A DNA stretch of 64,000 nucleotides. Source: CAZUXY01 sp964624235 (lineage in GTDB: Bacteria > Spirochaetota > UBA4802 > UBA5368). Within the stretch, counting starts at the first letter, position 1. The number at the start of each line of letters is the position of its first letter. The notes under the pieces were generated by a model. It made no database searches. It was not told the DNA's origin and was given only the letters and a program-made list of their open reading frames with translations. Made by a program: the position numbers and the translations under genes. Location: positions 19,993 to 83,992 of the forward strand of contig CAZUXY010000011.1 of NCBI GenBank assembly GCA_964624235.1, read 5' to 3'. Positions 43,668-53,045 of this stretch are shown here, one piece after another.

Positions 43668-46010
43668 ATGGCTAATCCTCTGTTTTATATTGCCCCGATC
43701 GGGTCAATAATTGCCCTCATTTTCGCGTGGGTCATGTACAGGCTGATGATGGGTGCGGAAAAGGGTAATCAGACGATGGAAGAGATAGCAGGCTATGTCA
43801 GGGAAGGTGCGTATGCATATCTCAAACGCCAGTACAAGGTGGTTACGATCGTCTTTGCCATTCTTTCGGCCCTTTTCATCGTGCTTGCGTTTCTCGGGAT
43901 TCAGAACCCTTTCGTCCCTGTAGCCTTTCTTACCGGCGGATTTTTTTCGGGTCTATGCGGTTTCCTGGGAATGAAAACGGCAACCTCTGCTTCTTCCAGA
44001 ACCGCGCAGGGCGCGACGCAGTCACTGAACCGGGCGCTTAAGGTCGCCTTCAGGTCCGGTGCCGTAATGGGCCTGGTGGTGGTCGGTTTCGGCCTTCTGG
44101 ACATTTCCCTCTGGTATATCATCCTGAACTACATCTATGATACCAACACGTGGGGATTAAGCGCCGATCTGGTGAAAAAGCTCGGTATAGCCGGCGGTGT
44201 TTTCGACATGCACATCCTCAACAGCAGCGAATTCAAACACGCTAAACTGGTGGAAATAACGACCACCATGATCACCTTCGGGATGGGAGCTTCCACCCAG
44301 GCCCTTTTCGCCAGGGTCGGCGGCGGTATCTACACCAAGGCCGCCGATGTGGGTGCCGACCTCGTGGGTAAAGTGGAGGCGGGAATCCCCGAAGACGATC
44401 CCCGCAACCCGGCAACCATCGCCGATAACGTCGGTGACAACGTGGGCGACGTAGCTGGTATGGGCGCCGACCTTTATGAATCATACTGCGGTTCCATACT
44501 GGCCACCGCGGCGCTCGGCGCCGCTCTGCCCTTTATAGCGGGCGCAACCCCCGCCGAAGTGGTAAAACCGATCATCGCGCCGATGGTGGTGGCGGGACTC
44601 GGTATCATTTTTTCCATAATCGGTATATTCGCGGTAAGGACCAAAGAAGAGGCATCCATGAAAAACCTCCTCTTCTCCCTTAACGTGGGTGTCTGGGGTT
44701 CCTCGGTACTGATTATCGCCGCACTCGCCTTCATGGCGTCGGTCAGCTTTATCAGCTGGGGCATCTTCGGTGCAGTTATTGCTGGTCTTATCGCGGGTCT
44801 GATAATCGGCCAGTCTACCGAGTACTACACGGCTGACGAATACGCTCCTACACAGGGAATCGCGAAACAACATACCATGGGACCGGCAACCGGTATTCTG
44901 GACGGTATATCAACCGGAATGCTCTCGACCGGAATTCCTGTCGTCACCATAGTGCTCGGCATTATTGTTGCCTTCGCCTCGTCTGGCGGGTTCAGTGATA
45001 TCTCCCAGGGACTCTACGGTATCGGTTTCGCCTCGGTGGGTATGCTCTCCACCCTTGGTATCACTCTTGCGACCGACGCATACGGCCCCATAGCCGATAA
45101 TGCGGGCGGAAACGCGGAAATGAGTCACCTGCCACCCGAGGTTCGCAAGCGTACCGACGCTCTCGACATGCTGGGCAACACGACTGCCGCGACTGGCAAG
45201 GGTTTCGCCATTGGTTCGGCTGCTCTTACCGCCATGGCGCTGCTTTCAGCCTATCTAGAAGAAATCAAGATATGGATGGGAAAATACGCCGCGACCGGAT
45301 TCTTCCAGGTTGGATCAGTGAAGTTCTACAATAAATTCCCTGAAGGTGTGGTCGCCGGGCCCAATGACGTGATCGCCCATACCGCACAGGTGGCCGATTT
45401 CGTGCGTGCGTACGACCTGTCCCTGATGAATCCGCTGGTGCTCTGCGGCTTATTCCTCGGGGCCATGATGGCCTTTGTCTTCTGCGCCATGACCATCAAG
45501 GCCGTAGGCCGCGCCGCCGGGGCCATGGTGGAGGAGGTGCGCCGCCAGTTCAAGGAATTCCCCGGTATCATGAAAGGAACCGAAAAACCGGACTACGCGC
45601 GCTGCGTAGCGATTTCCACCAAGGGTGCGCAGGAAAAGATGTTGTTCCCGTCGCTCATGGCGCTTATTGTACCCGTAGCTACAGGACTGGTCTTCGGCGT
45701 CGCCGGTGTAATGGGCCTGCTTGCCGGTTCACTGGCCTGCGGTTTTTCGGTGGCATGTATGCTTAATAACGCAGGCGGTGCCTGGGACAACGCGAAGAAG
45801 TTTATTGAAAAGGGTAATTACGGCGGCAAGGGTTCCGATGCCCATAAAGCCGGTGTTATCGGCGACACCGTCGGCGATCCCTTCAAAGACACCGCTGGTC
45901 CTTCACTGAATATTCTTTTAAAACTCATGACCATGGTCTCCGTGGTATTTTCAGGTGTGGTGGTCAAGATCTCGCCTCAGATCGGCAAGTTTCTGGGATT
46001 TGTAAAATAA
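43668..46010 (+). CDS. hppA: Membrane-bound pyrophosphatase, K+-dependent class
   Basis: The start at ATG 43668 (MANPLFYIAPIGSIIALIFAW) has AAGGAGTGG upstream; the 780-residue protein is a 16-helix membrane pyrophosphatase. Pyrophosphate-site motifs DVGADLVGKVEAGIPEDDPRNPATIADNVGDNVGD are present in two adjoining pieces, with the later DTVGDPFKDTAGPS. The K+-dependence motif GNTTAATGKGFAIG carries Ala and Gly, as in K+-dependent enzymes, not the Lys/Thr of the K+-independent ones. It pumps H+ and/or Na+ with pyrophosphate energy. It follows the Fe-S protein by 117 bases, and both may be energy-conserving. Confidence 0.95.
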   Translation: MANPLFYIAPIGSIIALIFAWVMYRLMMGAEKGNQTMEEIAGYVREGAYAYLKRQYKVVTIVFAILSALFIVLAFLGIQNPFVPVAFLTGGFFSGLCGFLGMKTATSASSRTAQGATQSLNRALKVAFRSGAVMGLVVVGFGLLDISLWYIILNYIYDTNTWGLSADLVKKLGIAGGVFDMHILNSSEFKHAKLVEITTTMITFGMGASTQALFARVGGGIYTKAADVGADLVGKVEAGIPEDDPRNPATIADNVGDNVGDVAGMGADLYESYCGSILATAALGAALPFIAGATPAEVVKPIIAPMVVAGLGIIFSIIGIFAVRTKEEASMKNLLFSLNVGVWGSSVLIIAALAFMASVSFISWGIFGAVIAGLIAGLIIGQSTEYYTADEYAPTQGIAKQHTMGPATGILDGISTGMLSTGIPVVTIVLGIIVAFASSGGFSDISQGLYGIGFASVGMLSTLGITLATDAYGPIADNAGGNAEMSHLPPEVRKRTDALDMLGNTTAATGKGFAIGSAALTAMALLSAYLEEIKIWMGKYAATGFFQVGSVKFYNKFPEGVVAGPNDVIAHTAQVADFVRAYDLSLMNPLVLCGLFLGAMMAFVFCAMTIKAVGRAAGAMVEEVRRQFKEFPGIMKGTEKPDYARCVAISTKGAQEKMLFPSLMALIVPVATGLVFGVAGVMGLLAGSLACGFSVACMLNNAGGAWDNAKKFIEKGNYGGKGSDAHKAGVIGDTVGDPFKDTAGPSLNILLKLMTMVSVVFSGVVVKISPQIGKFLGFVK

Positions 46011-46031
46011 TTGTTTCCTGATAGAGAATTG

Positions 46032-46065
46032 AAAAAGGAGAGGGGTTTCCCCTCTCCTTTTTTTT
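46032..46065. terminator. Bidirectional intrinsic terminator
   Basis: AAAGGAGAGGGG (46034-46045) pairs with CCCCTCTCCTTT (46049-46060) around a 3-base loop, a perfect 12-bp stem. It is followed by T-tract on the plus strand and by A-tract (T on the minus) on the other side. It separates convergent hppA and the gene at 46162. Confidence 0.93.
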
Positions 46066-46161
46066 CATAGTGTTAAAAGTACGCATGCTGCTTGATGACA
46101 TTTCATCCCCTTACACGAATGACGCAATGCCGAGGCGGGGTAAAGAAACACGGGTTGTCTG

Positions 46162-46905
46162 TTAAAGTCGCAGGGCTCTTTTCTTGTAACGGTCCATTTC
46201 GTTGTGGAATATCACGGCGATATCGGTGAGGTCCTGGAACTTCTTGACGACAAAAAAAACTTTGATGAGGTCTTTGATTTTCTTATCATCGTTCAGTTCT
46301 GACATCTGGCGCCGCTGGGCTTTGAATGCATCATCTGCGCTGGAAAAGAAGGAACGTATTATCTCTTCACTGGGGCGGTCAAGTTTATTGAACGGCAGTC
46401 CCGTTTTCAGGTGTATGTTTTTTAAAACCAGCGCAACCAGCGTCAATACCTTTCTGTTGCGGTCTGCTTCCCTGTCCGATTTCATCTTTCTGAAAGCCGC
46501 CAGAATAAGGGCATTTTTATCTTTAATATTCCGTACAATTTCTTCCTGTACATCGCCGGGTATTTTGTTAAATGAAGGGGAATGATGTGGGTAAAACGAT
46601 TTTAAAAACTCGGACGACAGCATAATCTTTCCGCAAAGGGAGTCTTTAAAAGATCCGCCCTCGATAAAGTCGGCAAGCTTTTGTATATCCACATCAACCA
46701 GAGTGATTGATTCATTGAGAAAGGCAGGCATTTCCATGCCCCTGAAGAAAGTTTCCATTTTCTTGCTCTCATATACCTCATTCTTGAAAAAATACTCCAT
46801 GAGTATTTTTCTAAAAATTTCGCCTGTTTTACCCGCAACCTCCTTGTCCTCATCCAGTGCGAGGCAGACATCGATAAGGTTGTTGTAGGTTTCCCTGTGT
46901 TCCAT
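46162..46905 (-). CDS. Hypothetical protein, all-helical
   Basis: 247 residues rich in charged helices (FRKMKSDREADRNRKVLTLVA, KFQDLTDIAVIFHNEMDRYKKRALRL). No signal peptide or membrane segment. I do not recognise a family. It is separated from tsaD by ~160 bases and convergent with hppA, so it may be a single-gene unit. The KKFQDLTDIAVIFHN segment could be an interface helix, but no function should be assigned. Confidence 0.6.
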   Translation of the reverse strand: MEHRETYNNLIDVCLALDEDKEVAGKTGEIFRKILMEYFFKNEVYESKKMETFFRGMEMPAFLNESITLVDVDIQKLADFIEGGSFKDSLCGKIMLSSEFLKSFYPHHSPSFNKIPGDVQEEIVRNIKDKNALILAAFRKMKSDREADRNRKVLTLVALVLKNIHLKTGLPFNKLDRPSEEIIRSFFSSADDAFKAQRRQMSELNDDKKIKDLIKVFFVVKKFQDLTDIAVIFHNEMDRYKKRALRL

Positions 46906-47066
46906 ATATATGCCCCAAGGGTATAATTCACCGCTCTAAGAAAAGAGCTGCTTTTCAATAGTATTATCTAATATCAAATCGCATTTGAAAATGCAATTAT
47001 TTTAAGGGATTCTATTTTAATGTATCGGATAATCTGTTTGCGTAAAAGGGGATTATATCTCTTCAG

Positions 47067-48071
47067 TCACGACCGTGCGTACACCTCAGCGTCAAGACCG
47101 CTGTATTGTCCCAGAACATAATAATGATACCCGATCCCTGCCACCATTGCGGCATTGTCGGTGCAAAGCTCTTTTGGGGGAATTATCAGATGCTCGTCAT
47201 TCTTTCTTTCCCGATCCAGCATTTCCCTTAATCTTCCATTAGCGGCCACTCCTCCGGCAACCACAATGTGCTTTATGTTCCTCTTTCGGGCAGCCGCATA
47301 TACCCGCCTCACGAGCAGTTCGAGCGCCCTTTCCTGAAAACTGTATACTACCTCGTTTATGGGCGTATCAGGATTTTCCCTGATATAGGTGATTACCGAT
47401 GTTTTAAGACCGCTGTAAGAAAACCTGAAATCATCCGCCCCCGAATCTGAGAGGATTTTCGGAAAAAGGTGCCTCTTTTCAACCGCGGTAAGGGCTGTTT
47501 TCTCGATGACCGGTCCCCCGGGGTACCCCAGGTCTAGATATTTTGCGACTTTATCAAAAGCTTCACCCACTGCGTCATCCGCCGTTTTCCCGATTATCTC
47601 GGTTTCACCGATACCGTTCACCTGGTAGAGCGCGGTATTCCCGCCGGATACCAGAAGTCCGATGTGCGGATATACCGGTTCCTCACCTTCGAGAAAGGGC
47701 GCATACAGATGGGATTCTAAATGATTGGACGCGATTAACGGTATTTTTAGTACAAATGAAACGGCCTTTGCCGATTGCAGTGCTATCAGCAGGGAACCGA
47801 CAAGGCCCGGCCGGTTCGTTGCGGCGACATATGAAAGATCGGAGTACGTAACCCCCGCCTTTAGAACGGCCCCTTGAATCAGGTCGTTTATAACCTCCAG
47901 GTGCGCCCTGGACGCAATCTCTGGCACCACGCCGGAGTACACACGGTGCAGGTGGATCTGGCTGTAGACGAGGTTTGAAAGGATCTCTTTTCCGTTTCGT
48001 ATTATAGCCGCTGCGGTCTCATCGCAGGAGCTTTCGAGTCCGAGTCCTATCGCTTCCCTACTTGCGGGCAT
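47067..48071 (-). CDS. tsaD: tRNA N6-adenosine threonylcarbamoyltransferase TsaD
   Basis: 334 residues. The conserved GLESSCDETAAAI start, the GVVPEIASRAH motif, AATNRPGLVGSLLIA, NHLESHLYAP with metal ligands, VSGGNTALY and VVAGGVAANGRLRE identify TsaD/Kae1. With TsaB, TsaE and TsaC it makes t6A at position 37 of ANN-decoding tRNAs. It overlaps the ctpA end by 14 bases and is probably transcribed with it. Confidence 0.97.
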   Translation of the reverse strand: MPASREAIGLGLESSCDETAAAIIRNGKEILSNLVYSQIHLHRVYSGVVPEIASRAHLEVINDLIQGAVLKAGVTYSDLSYVAATNRPGLVGSLLIALQSAKAVSFVLKIPLIASNHLESHLYAPFLEGEEPVYPHIGLLVSGGNTALYQVNGIGETEIIGKTADDAVGEAFDKVAKYLDLGYPGGPVIEKTALTAVEKRHLFPKILSDSGADDFRFSYSGLKTSVITYIRENPDTPINEVVYSFQERALELLVRRVYAAARKRNIKHIVVAGGVAANGRLREMLDRERKNDEHLIIPPKELCTDNAAMVAGIGYHYYVLGQYSGLDAEVYARS

Positions 48072-49434
48072 TGAATATCTCTATCGCTTTCCTCAACTGG
48101 GTATCGAACTCCATGTCGTAGAGAGGTTTTTTCATATAGCGAAAGACCTCGTTTTTCAGGAGGTAATGAGCGCTGGTATTCGAAATATTAATTCTATTCT
48201 GGTTTAAATAACTTATGAAAGCTTTTTTGTTTTGCTCGTTATATTCTTTATGATCCTTCACGAAACTCTCGGCCAGTTTCTTTTTAATGATTATACTGAT
48301 GTCTTTTTTTTCCTTTTCCGGGAAGTCATACGCTGCTGATACAACGTCTGGAGATATGCCCTTGCCGTGGATAGAGGCACCGGAAGGTGTGTAGTACTTT
48401 GCGATAGTAAGGCTGACACCAGTACTGTCATCGAGATTATAGAACTTCTGTACGGAACCTTTTCCGAAAGTCTTTTCACCTACCAGTATGCAGCGCTTGT
48501 TGTCACGAAGAGCGGCGGCTACTATTTCCGAGGCAGAAGCGCTGCCCTTGTTCACCAGCAATATAACCTTACCCCGGTAAAGGGGGTCCCGCTTCGAAGA
48601 ATATTCCCTGACATTGCCTGTTCCCTCGCGCCCGCGGGTCGATACGATGATTTTCCCTTTTTCCAGAAATAGTTCTGAGATGGATACGGCTTTATCCAGC
48701 AGACCGCCCGGATTCCAGCGAAGATCCATTAACAAGTGATCGATGCCCTTTTTATTAAACTCATTAAGGACTTTTTCTATTTCCCGGCTGGTGTCAGAAC
48801 TGAAAACCTTGAGTCGGATGTATCCAATGGTCCGGTCCGGGCTTTTAATGATATCATGACTGACAGTTTCCACCCTGATAGGGGCTCTTTCTATGTCAAA
48901 GGTAAGGGGCTCGTCATAACCTTCACGAACAATGGTGAGGGTGACTTTTGTATTGGGAATTCCCCTGATAAGTTTTACGATATCAGAAAGGTTTTTGTCC
49001 TTGATGCGCGTATCATTGATTTTTGAAATAATGTCTCCCGCTTTGATTCCTGCTCTCATCGCGGGTGTATCTTCGATGGGGGAAATAACCACAATCTCGC
49101 CGTTTCTGGTAGTGATCTCGACCCCTACCCCGACAAATTTACCGGTGGTTTCTTCCTTGAGTTCGGAAAATGCCTCTTCGTCCAGAAAACGCGAGAACGG
49201 ATCTTTCAGCGACTGAACCATGCCGCGGATCGCACCATAAAAAATGTCCTTGGGTGAAATAGTATCGACATACTCGCTGTTGATGAGCTGATATACCTGG
49301 TGGAAATAATCCAGGTAGGTATGAGCGGGCACACCGGCACTCAGCCTGAAACTTGTGTTTATTCCCAGGAACAGCCCCAGGAGAAAAGTGAAGATAAACA
49401 GATGGAGTTTTCTTTCTGCTGTTTTTTTAAACAT
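48058..49434 (-). CDS. ctpA: C-terminal processing peptidase (S41 family)
   Basis: 458 residues. An N-terminal membrane anchor/signal (LHLFIFTFLLGLFLGINTSF), a PDZ domain (VGVEITTRNGEIVVISPIED, GDIISKIND), and the S41 catalytic core follow. Ser is in NKGSASASEIVAAAL and the general-base Lys in EKTFGKGSVQ. It degrades or trims periplasmic and lipoprotein substrates. It is upstream of and overlaps tsaD. Confidence 0.95.
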   Translation of the reverse strand: MFKKTAERKLHLFIFTFLLGLFLGINTSFRLSAGVPAHTYLDYFHQVYQLINSEYVDTISPKDIFYGAIRGMVQSLKDPFSRFLDEEAFSELKEETTGKFVGVGVEITTRNGEIVVISPIEDTPAMRAGIKAGDIISKINDTRIKDKNLSDIVKLIRGIPNTKVTLTIVREGYDEPLTFDIERAPIRVETVSHDIIKSPDRTIGYIRLKVFSSDTSREIEKVLNEFNKKGIDHLLMDLRWNPGGLLDKAVSISELFLEKGKIIVSTRGREGTGNVREYSSKRDPLYRGKVILLVNKGSASASEIVAAALRDNKRCILVGEKTFGKGSVQKFYNLDDSTGVSLTIAKYYTPSGASIHGKGISPDVVSAAYDFPEKEKKDISIIIKKKLAESFVKDHKEYNEQNKKAFISYLNQNRINISNTSAHYLLKNEVFRYMKKPLYDMEFDTQLRKAIEIFNARK

Positions 49435-49595
49435 ATTAGTAACCTGCCGCGCTGCGGATAATCCGCTTATTTAAACTGATCGGTGTTCTTTGATGCGCCG
49501 TCTGCCCGGACTTCACGAGAACTGGTAATGTGTATGGTGGCATAGGGCTGCAGAAGGTACCCGAAGCTATAATAGAAACGATTCTTCCGCACCTC

Positions 49596-49865
49596 TTACC
49601 GGTTTAGAAAAATCTTATTGAACTTGTCGCCGTGATTTTTCTTCATATACAATTTAAATTCGTTGAGATCAACGCCGTGCCGTGACAATATTTCACGAAA
49701 GATTTTTTCCCTCTGGGCGATAGACTGGGCTTCATCAAGGCTTTCTTCAAATCCCTTCAACTGGTATTCGTTCCAGATAATCTTGAATTGCTTTTCATTG
49801 ATGTCTTTCTTGGAGCATCCGCTCAAAAGGAAAACGGCCGTCATAACTGCATAAAAACGTCTCAT
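49596..49865 (-). CDS. Small lipoprotein
   Basis: 89 residues with a clear lipoprotein signal peptide, MRRFYAVMTAVFLLSGC, lipobox LSGC. The mature part is charged and helical (FKIIWNEYQLKGFEESLDEA, REKIFREILSRHGVDL). No family is recognised; it may bind a partner at the inner or outer membrane. No strong ribosome site; the ATG is preceded by GAGGGAAT. Confidence 0.65.
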   Translation of the reverse strand: MRRFYAVMTAVFLLSGCSKKDINEKQFKIIWNEYQLKGFEESLDEAQSIAQREKIFREILSRHGVDLNEFKLYMKKNHGDKFNKIFLNR

Positions 49866-50041
49866 TTATTCCCTCAATTATTTATGATTTTACGTTTTAC
49901 ATCGGAAACGGCATCCAGGGGAACGACTCAGCAGGTAGTGTCGGAATTCGATGCAGGTCTTTCCCTGCCCGGAACCATATGTGAAACAGAATATACATCA
50001 TTGAAGATTAAACATAAATCTGTCCGCAATTGTCAACGAAA

Positions 50042-50656
50042 TTACCCCTCTTCCTGTATGGACGAACTTAAAAACTTACGCGCGAAATCCGTGAGAATCC
50101 TGGCCGTCATCCCCCAGATTATGAAGCCGTCATAAGAATAGTAATAAACGCTGTAGTTTCTCCCCTCATATTCAACCCTTTCGACCCTGTCATAGCGCTC
50201 TTCTTTGAAAATCGAGAGCGGGACTTCGGTATAGTCTTCTATCTCTTCCAGGTTGATGATATACCGGTACGGGTGGGGTATAAACCCGACATAACATACT
50301 ACATGGAATCCTGCGAGAGAGATGAATTCGTCGAATTCACCGGCAATTTCTATATCCGCCGGTGCGATTCCCATTTCTTCACATGTCTCCCTGAGCGCTG
50401 TTTCGAGCAGGTTACTGTCACCGTCTTCATGACCGCCCCCGGGGAAAGACATCTGTCCCTTATGCGATGAAACAGTACTCGTCCGCTTCGTTAACAACAC
50501 ACATGCCTGCCCGTCCCTGTTAAGCAGCAGCATCATAACCGCCGCCTTTTTGAAATCCGGTTTTTCGATTTTTCTCGGCAGGTAGCCCTGAAACCGCTTC
50601 AGGAGACCGTCCTTGAATTGATGATATTCGGTTTGGCTGGAAAAAGTAAGTTTCAT
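50042..50656 (-). CDS. Nudix hydrolase, probable CoA pyrophosphatase
   Basis: 204 residues. The Nudix box is GGGHEDGDSNLLETALRETC followed by EEMGI, in the longer form seen in the NudL/CoA-diphosphatase group. It is preceded by VLLTKRTSTVSSHKGQMSFPG, the UPF0035-type signature of that group. Such enzymes split CoA or related diphosphates. The start follows a Shine-Dalgarno-poor stretch. It is separate from the hyp genes by a 35-base gap and is on the same strand. Confidence 0.88.
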   Translation of the reverse strand: MKLTFSSQTEYHQFKDGLLKRFQGYLPRKIEKPDFKKAAVMMLLLNRDGQACVLLTKRTSTVSSHKGQMSFPGGGHEDGDSNLLETALRETCEEMGIAPADIEIAGEFDEFISLAGFHVVCYVGFIPHPYRYIINLEEIEDYTEVPLSIFKEERYDRVERVEYEGRNYSVYYYSYDGFIIWGMTARILTDFARKFLSSSIQEEG

Positions 50657-50691
50657 CAGATCGTCAGGGTTGCGGTTTCAAATTTGGTTTT

Positions 50692-50952
50692 TCACCCGGC
50701 GGTGCGGTCATCAGGCCGGTTCTTTCCGTCTTCATCCAGGATTTTAATGTATTCATCCCAGGTTTCCTCGATCTCCCGGGCCGATTCAGGGTCCAGTTTT
50801 TCTATTACGAAACCGGCATGGACGATAACCTTGTCCTCTATCCGCAGATCGGGAACCATTGTAATATCGACCTCTTTCATGACCCCGTATGCTTCCGCCA
50901 CGGCCCGGGATCCCCGGATCTCGATTATCTTCATGGGTACCGCCAGACACAT
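50692..50952 (-). CDS. hypC: Hydrogenase maturation chaperone HypC
   Basis: 86 residues starting MCLAVPMKIIEI, the family signature with the essential Cys2. It carries the Fe(CN)2CO group with HypD to the large subunit precursor. The C-terminal ~15 residues (DEDGKNRPDDRTAG) are longer than in many homologues. It is the last of four minus-strand hyp genes. Confidence 0.95.
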   Translation of the reverse strand: MCLAVPMKIIEIRGSRAVAEAYGVMKEVDITMVPDLRIEDKVIVHAGFVIEKLDPESAREIEETWDEYIKILDEDGKNRPDDRTAG

Positions 50953-50979
50953 CGTCGTTTAACCCTCCTTACATGAGTT

Positions 50980-51981
50980 TCAGCAGATTCGAGGAAGCTG
51001 TTCTTCCGTCAACAGCGGGAGAATCCTACTCCCCCCCGCCAGGGTATGCAGGCAGGCCTTGCCGGGAAAGTCGCCGGTGATTTCACCGATGACCGCAGCA
51101 TTGACGCCCTCCTCATAACGCTTCATCGTCTCGACGATTTCTCCCGCTTTTTCACTTCGCACCACCATGAGCACCTTTCCTTCATTGGCGACGTAGAGGG
51201 GATCTATTCCCAGGATCTCGCAGGCACCCCTGACCTCGTCCCTGACCGGAAGGTCCTTTTCAGCGATCCTGACGCCGAAGGTTCCGCCGCCGGCGATCTC
51301 GTTCAACACTGATGCCACTCCACCCCTGGTCGGGTCGCGCATGAATTTTATACTGCCGGGGAAATCACTGACCACGCCTTCCAGAATATGATTAAGCGGC
51401 GCGCAGTCGGAATAAAGTCCTTTGCTGAAGCTGAGCCCGTTCCGCCGGGCCATGATCGCCATGCCATGGTCGCCTATAAAACCGTTTATCACCACGGCGT
51501 CCCCGGGTCTGATTTCACCCCGCTGAATATCACCCTGAAGGATGCCGATTCCCGCCGTATTTATGAAGATGCCGTCGCCTTTCCCCTTTTCCACAACTTT
51601 AGTATCTCCGGTCACGATTTCAACCCCGGCGTAGTCGGCCGCTTTTTTCATGGAAACCAGTATTTCTTCCAGCAATGAGATTTCAAGTCCTTCTTCCAGC
51701 ACCAGGCCGCATGATAGAAATCGGGGTTTAGCCCCCATGACCGCCAGATCATTAACCGTACCGTTTACCGCCAGCGAACCTATGGTGCCGCCGGGGAAAA
51801 CGAGCGGTGAGACCGTAAAGGTATCGGTGGTGAAAGCGATTCTCCCGGCAGGGAGATCGAGTACGGCGGCGTCATCGAGTTGAATGGATTCTCTGCCCAG
51901 GGATCCCCTGATTATGGTGTCTATCAGATCGCTCATCAATCTGCCGCCGCTCCCGTGGCCTGGAAGTATCCGTTTCATCAT
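50980..51981 (-). CDS. hypE: Hydrogenase maturation protein HypE
   Basis: 333 residues from ATG 51981, preceded by GGGGGA; the first bases overlap the hypD stop. The PurM-like fold is shown by HGSGGRLMSDLID, FTTDTFTVSPLVFPGGTIG, TGDTKVVEKG and MRDPTRGGVASVLNEIA. The C-terminus ends in PRIC, the Cys that becomes thiocarbamate and then thiocyanate, source of the cyanide ligand. An in-frame start 50 codons earlier lies within hypD and is not preferred. Confidence 0.95.
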   Translation of the reverse strand: MMKRILPGHGSGGRLMSDLIDTIIRGSLGRESIQLDDAAVLDLPAGRIAFTTDTFTVSPLVFPGGTIGSLAVNGTVNDLAVMGAKPRFLSCGLVLEEGLEISLLEEILVSMKKAADYAGVEIVTGDTKVVEKGKGDGIFINTAGIGILQGDIQRGEIRPGDAVVINGFIGDHGMAIMARRNGLSFSKGLYSDCAPLNHILEGVVSDFPGSIKFMRDPTRGGVASVLNEIAGGGTFGVRIAEKDLPVRDEVRGACEILGIDPLYVANEGKVLMVVRSEKAGEIVETMKRYEEGVNAAVIGEITGDFPGKACLHTLAGGSRILPLLTEEQLPRIC

Positions 51982-53045
51982 GATTGTCCCCCGTATTTGA
52001 AATACGCCGCGCAGGGTCCCTCGGTGGACACCATGCAGGGGCCGACCGGTTCCTCGGGCGTACATGGTTTCCCGAATAACGGGCATTCGGGCGGCACGAT
52101 GATTCCCCGCAACAATTCTCCGCACCGGCATCCCCGGTGCTCACGAGGTTCGGGCACATCCACGCTGAAACGTTCAGCCGCATTAAAGCCCGCGTATTCA
52201 TCCCTGAGGACAAGCCCGCTGCCGGGAATCTCTCCCAGTCCTCTCCAGGTCGATGCGGCCGGTGCGAACACCTCGTACATGAGTTCGCGTGCCCTGGGAT
52301 TGCCGTTTTCCCTTACGACCCTGGCGTACTCATTGGCGATACCGTTGCTTCCACGGACAATCATGTGAAGCAGTATCAGTGTCGCCCTTATCAGATCATG
52401 ATTCTCAAAACCGGCTACCACGCATGGCCTGCGGTAATGAACAGGGACGAACCGCCATCCCTCGACACCGATAACGGCACTCACATGCCCGGGGAGTATA
52501 AAGCCGTCGATAAGGGCATCCCCGGCGTCCAGTAACGCATGTACCGCCGGAGGGGTCAGCTTGTTCCCCGGAAGTATCGTAAAGTTTTTGAGGTTCTTTT
52601 TCTTCGCTTCCTTCAGGGTAACGGCCTCGGCGGGTGCCGTGGTTTCGAAACCTACGCTGAGAAACACCACCTGCTTGCCGGGATTTTTTTCAGCCATGAA
52701 CAGTGCATCCAGGGGTGAATAGACCACCTCCACACACATTCCACGCGTCCTTTCCAGCGCAAGGGAACTGTACGACGACGGGACCTTGACCATGTCGCCG
52801 AAAGTCGCGATAATCACATTCGGGATGGCGCCTATCGCTATTGCACGGTCCAGGTATCCATTGGGGGTCACGCATACCGGACACCCGGGCCCGTCAATGA
52901 GGCAGAGCCCCTGCGGAAACAGGTCCTTCACTCCTGTCTTGAAAAATTCCGTGGTGTGGGTTCCGCATACTTCCATGATACGCACTTCTTTGTCCAGGCG
53001 GAACCCGCTGAGCTCCTGAGCGAGATGATTCAATTCTTTCAACAT
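51978..53045 (-). CDS. hypD: Hydrogenase maturation protein HypD
   Basis: 355 residues. Conserved motifs are MEVCGTHTTEFFKTG, DGPGCPVCVTPNGYLD, VGFETTAPAEA and the late cysteine-rich RGCRCGELLRG region binding a [4Fe-4S] cluster. HypD is the platform on which the Fe(CN)2CO unit is built with HypC and HypE. It overlaps hypF by 7 bases at its start and hypE by 4 at its end. Confidence 0.96.
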   Translation of the reverse strand: MLKELNHLAQELSGFRLDKEVRIMEVCGTHTTEFFKTGVKDLFPQGLCLIDGPGCPVCVTPNGYLDRAIAIGAIPNVIIATFGDMVKVPSSYSSLALERTRGMCVEVVYSPLDALFMAEKNPGKQVVFLSVGFETTAPAEAVTLKEAKKKNLKNFTILPGNKLTPPAVHALLDAGDALIDGFILPGHVSAVIGVEGWRFVPVHYRRPCVVAGFENHDLIRATLILLHMIVRGSNGIANEYARVVRENGNPRARELMYEVFAPAASTWRGLGEIPGSGLVLRDEYAGFNAAERFSVDVPEPREHRGCRCGELLRGIIVPPECPLFGKPCTPEEPVGPCMVSTEGPCAAYFKYGGQS

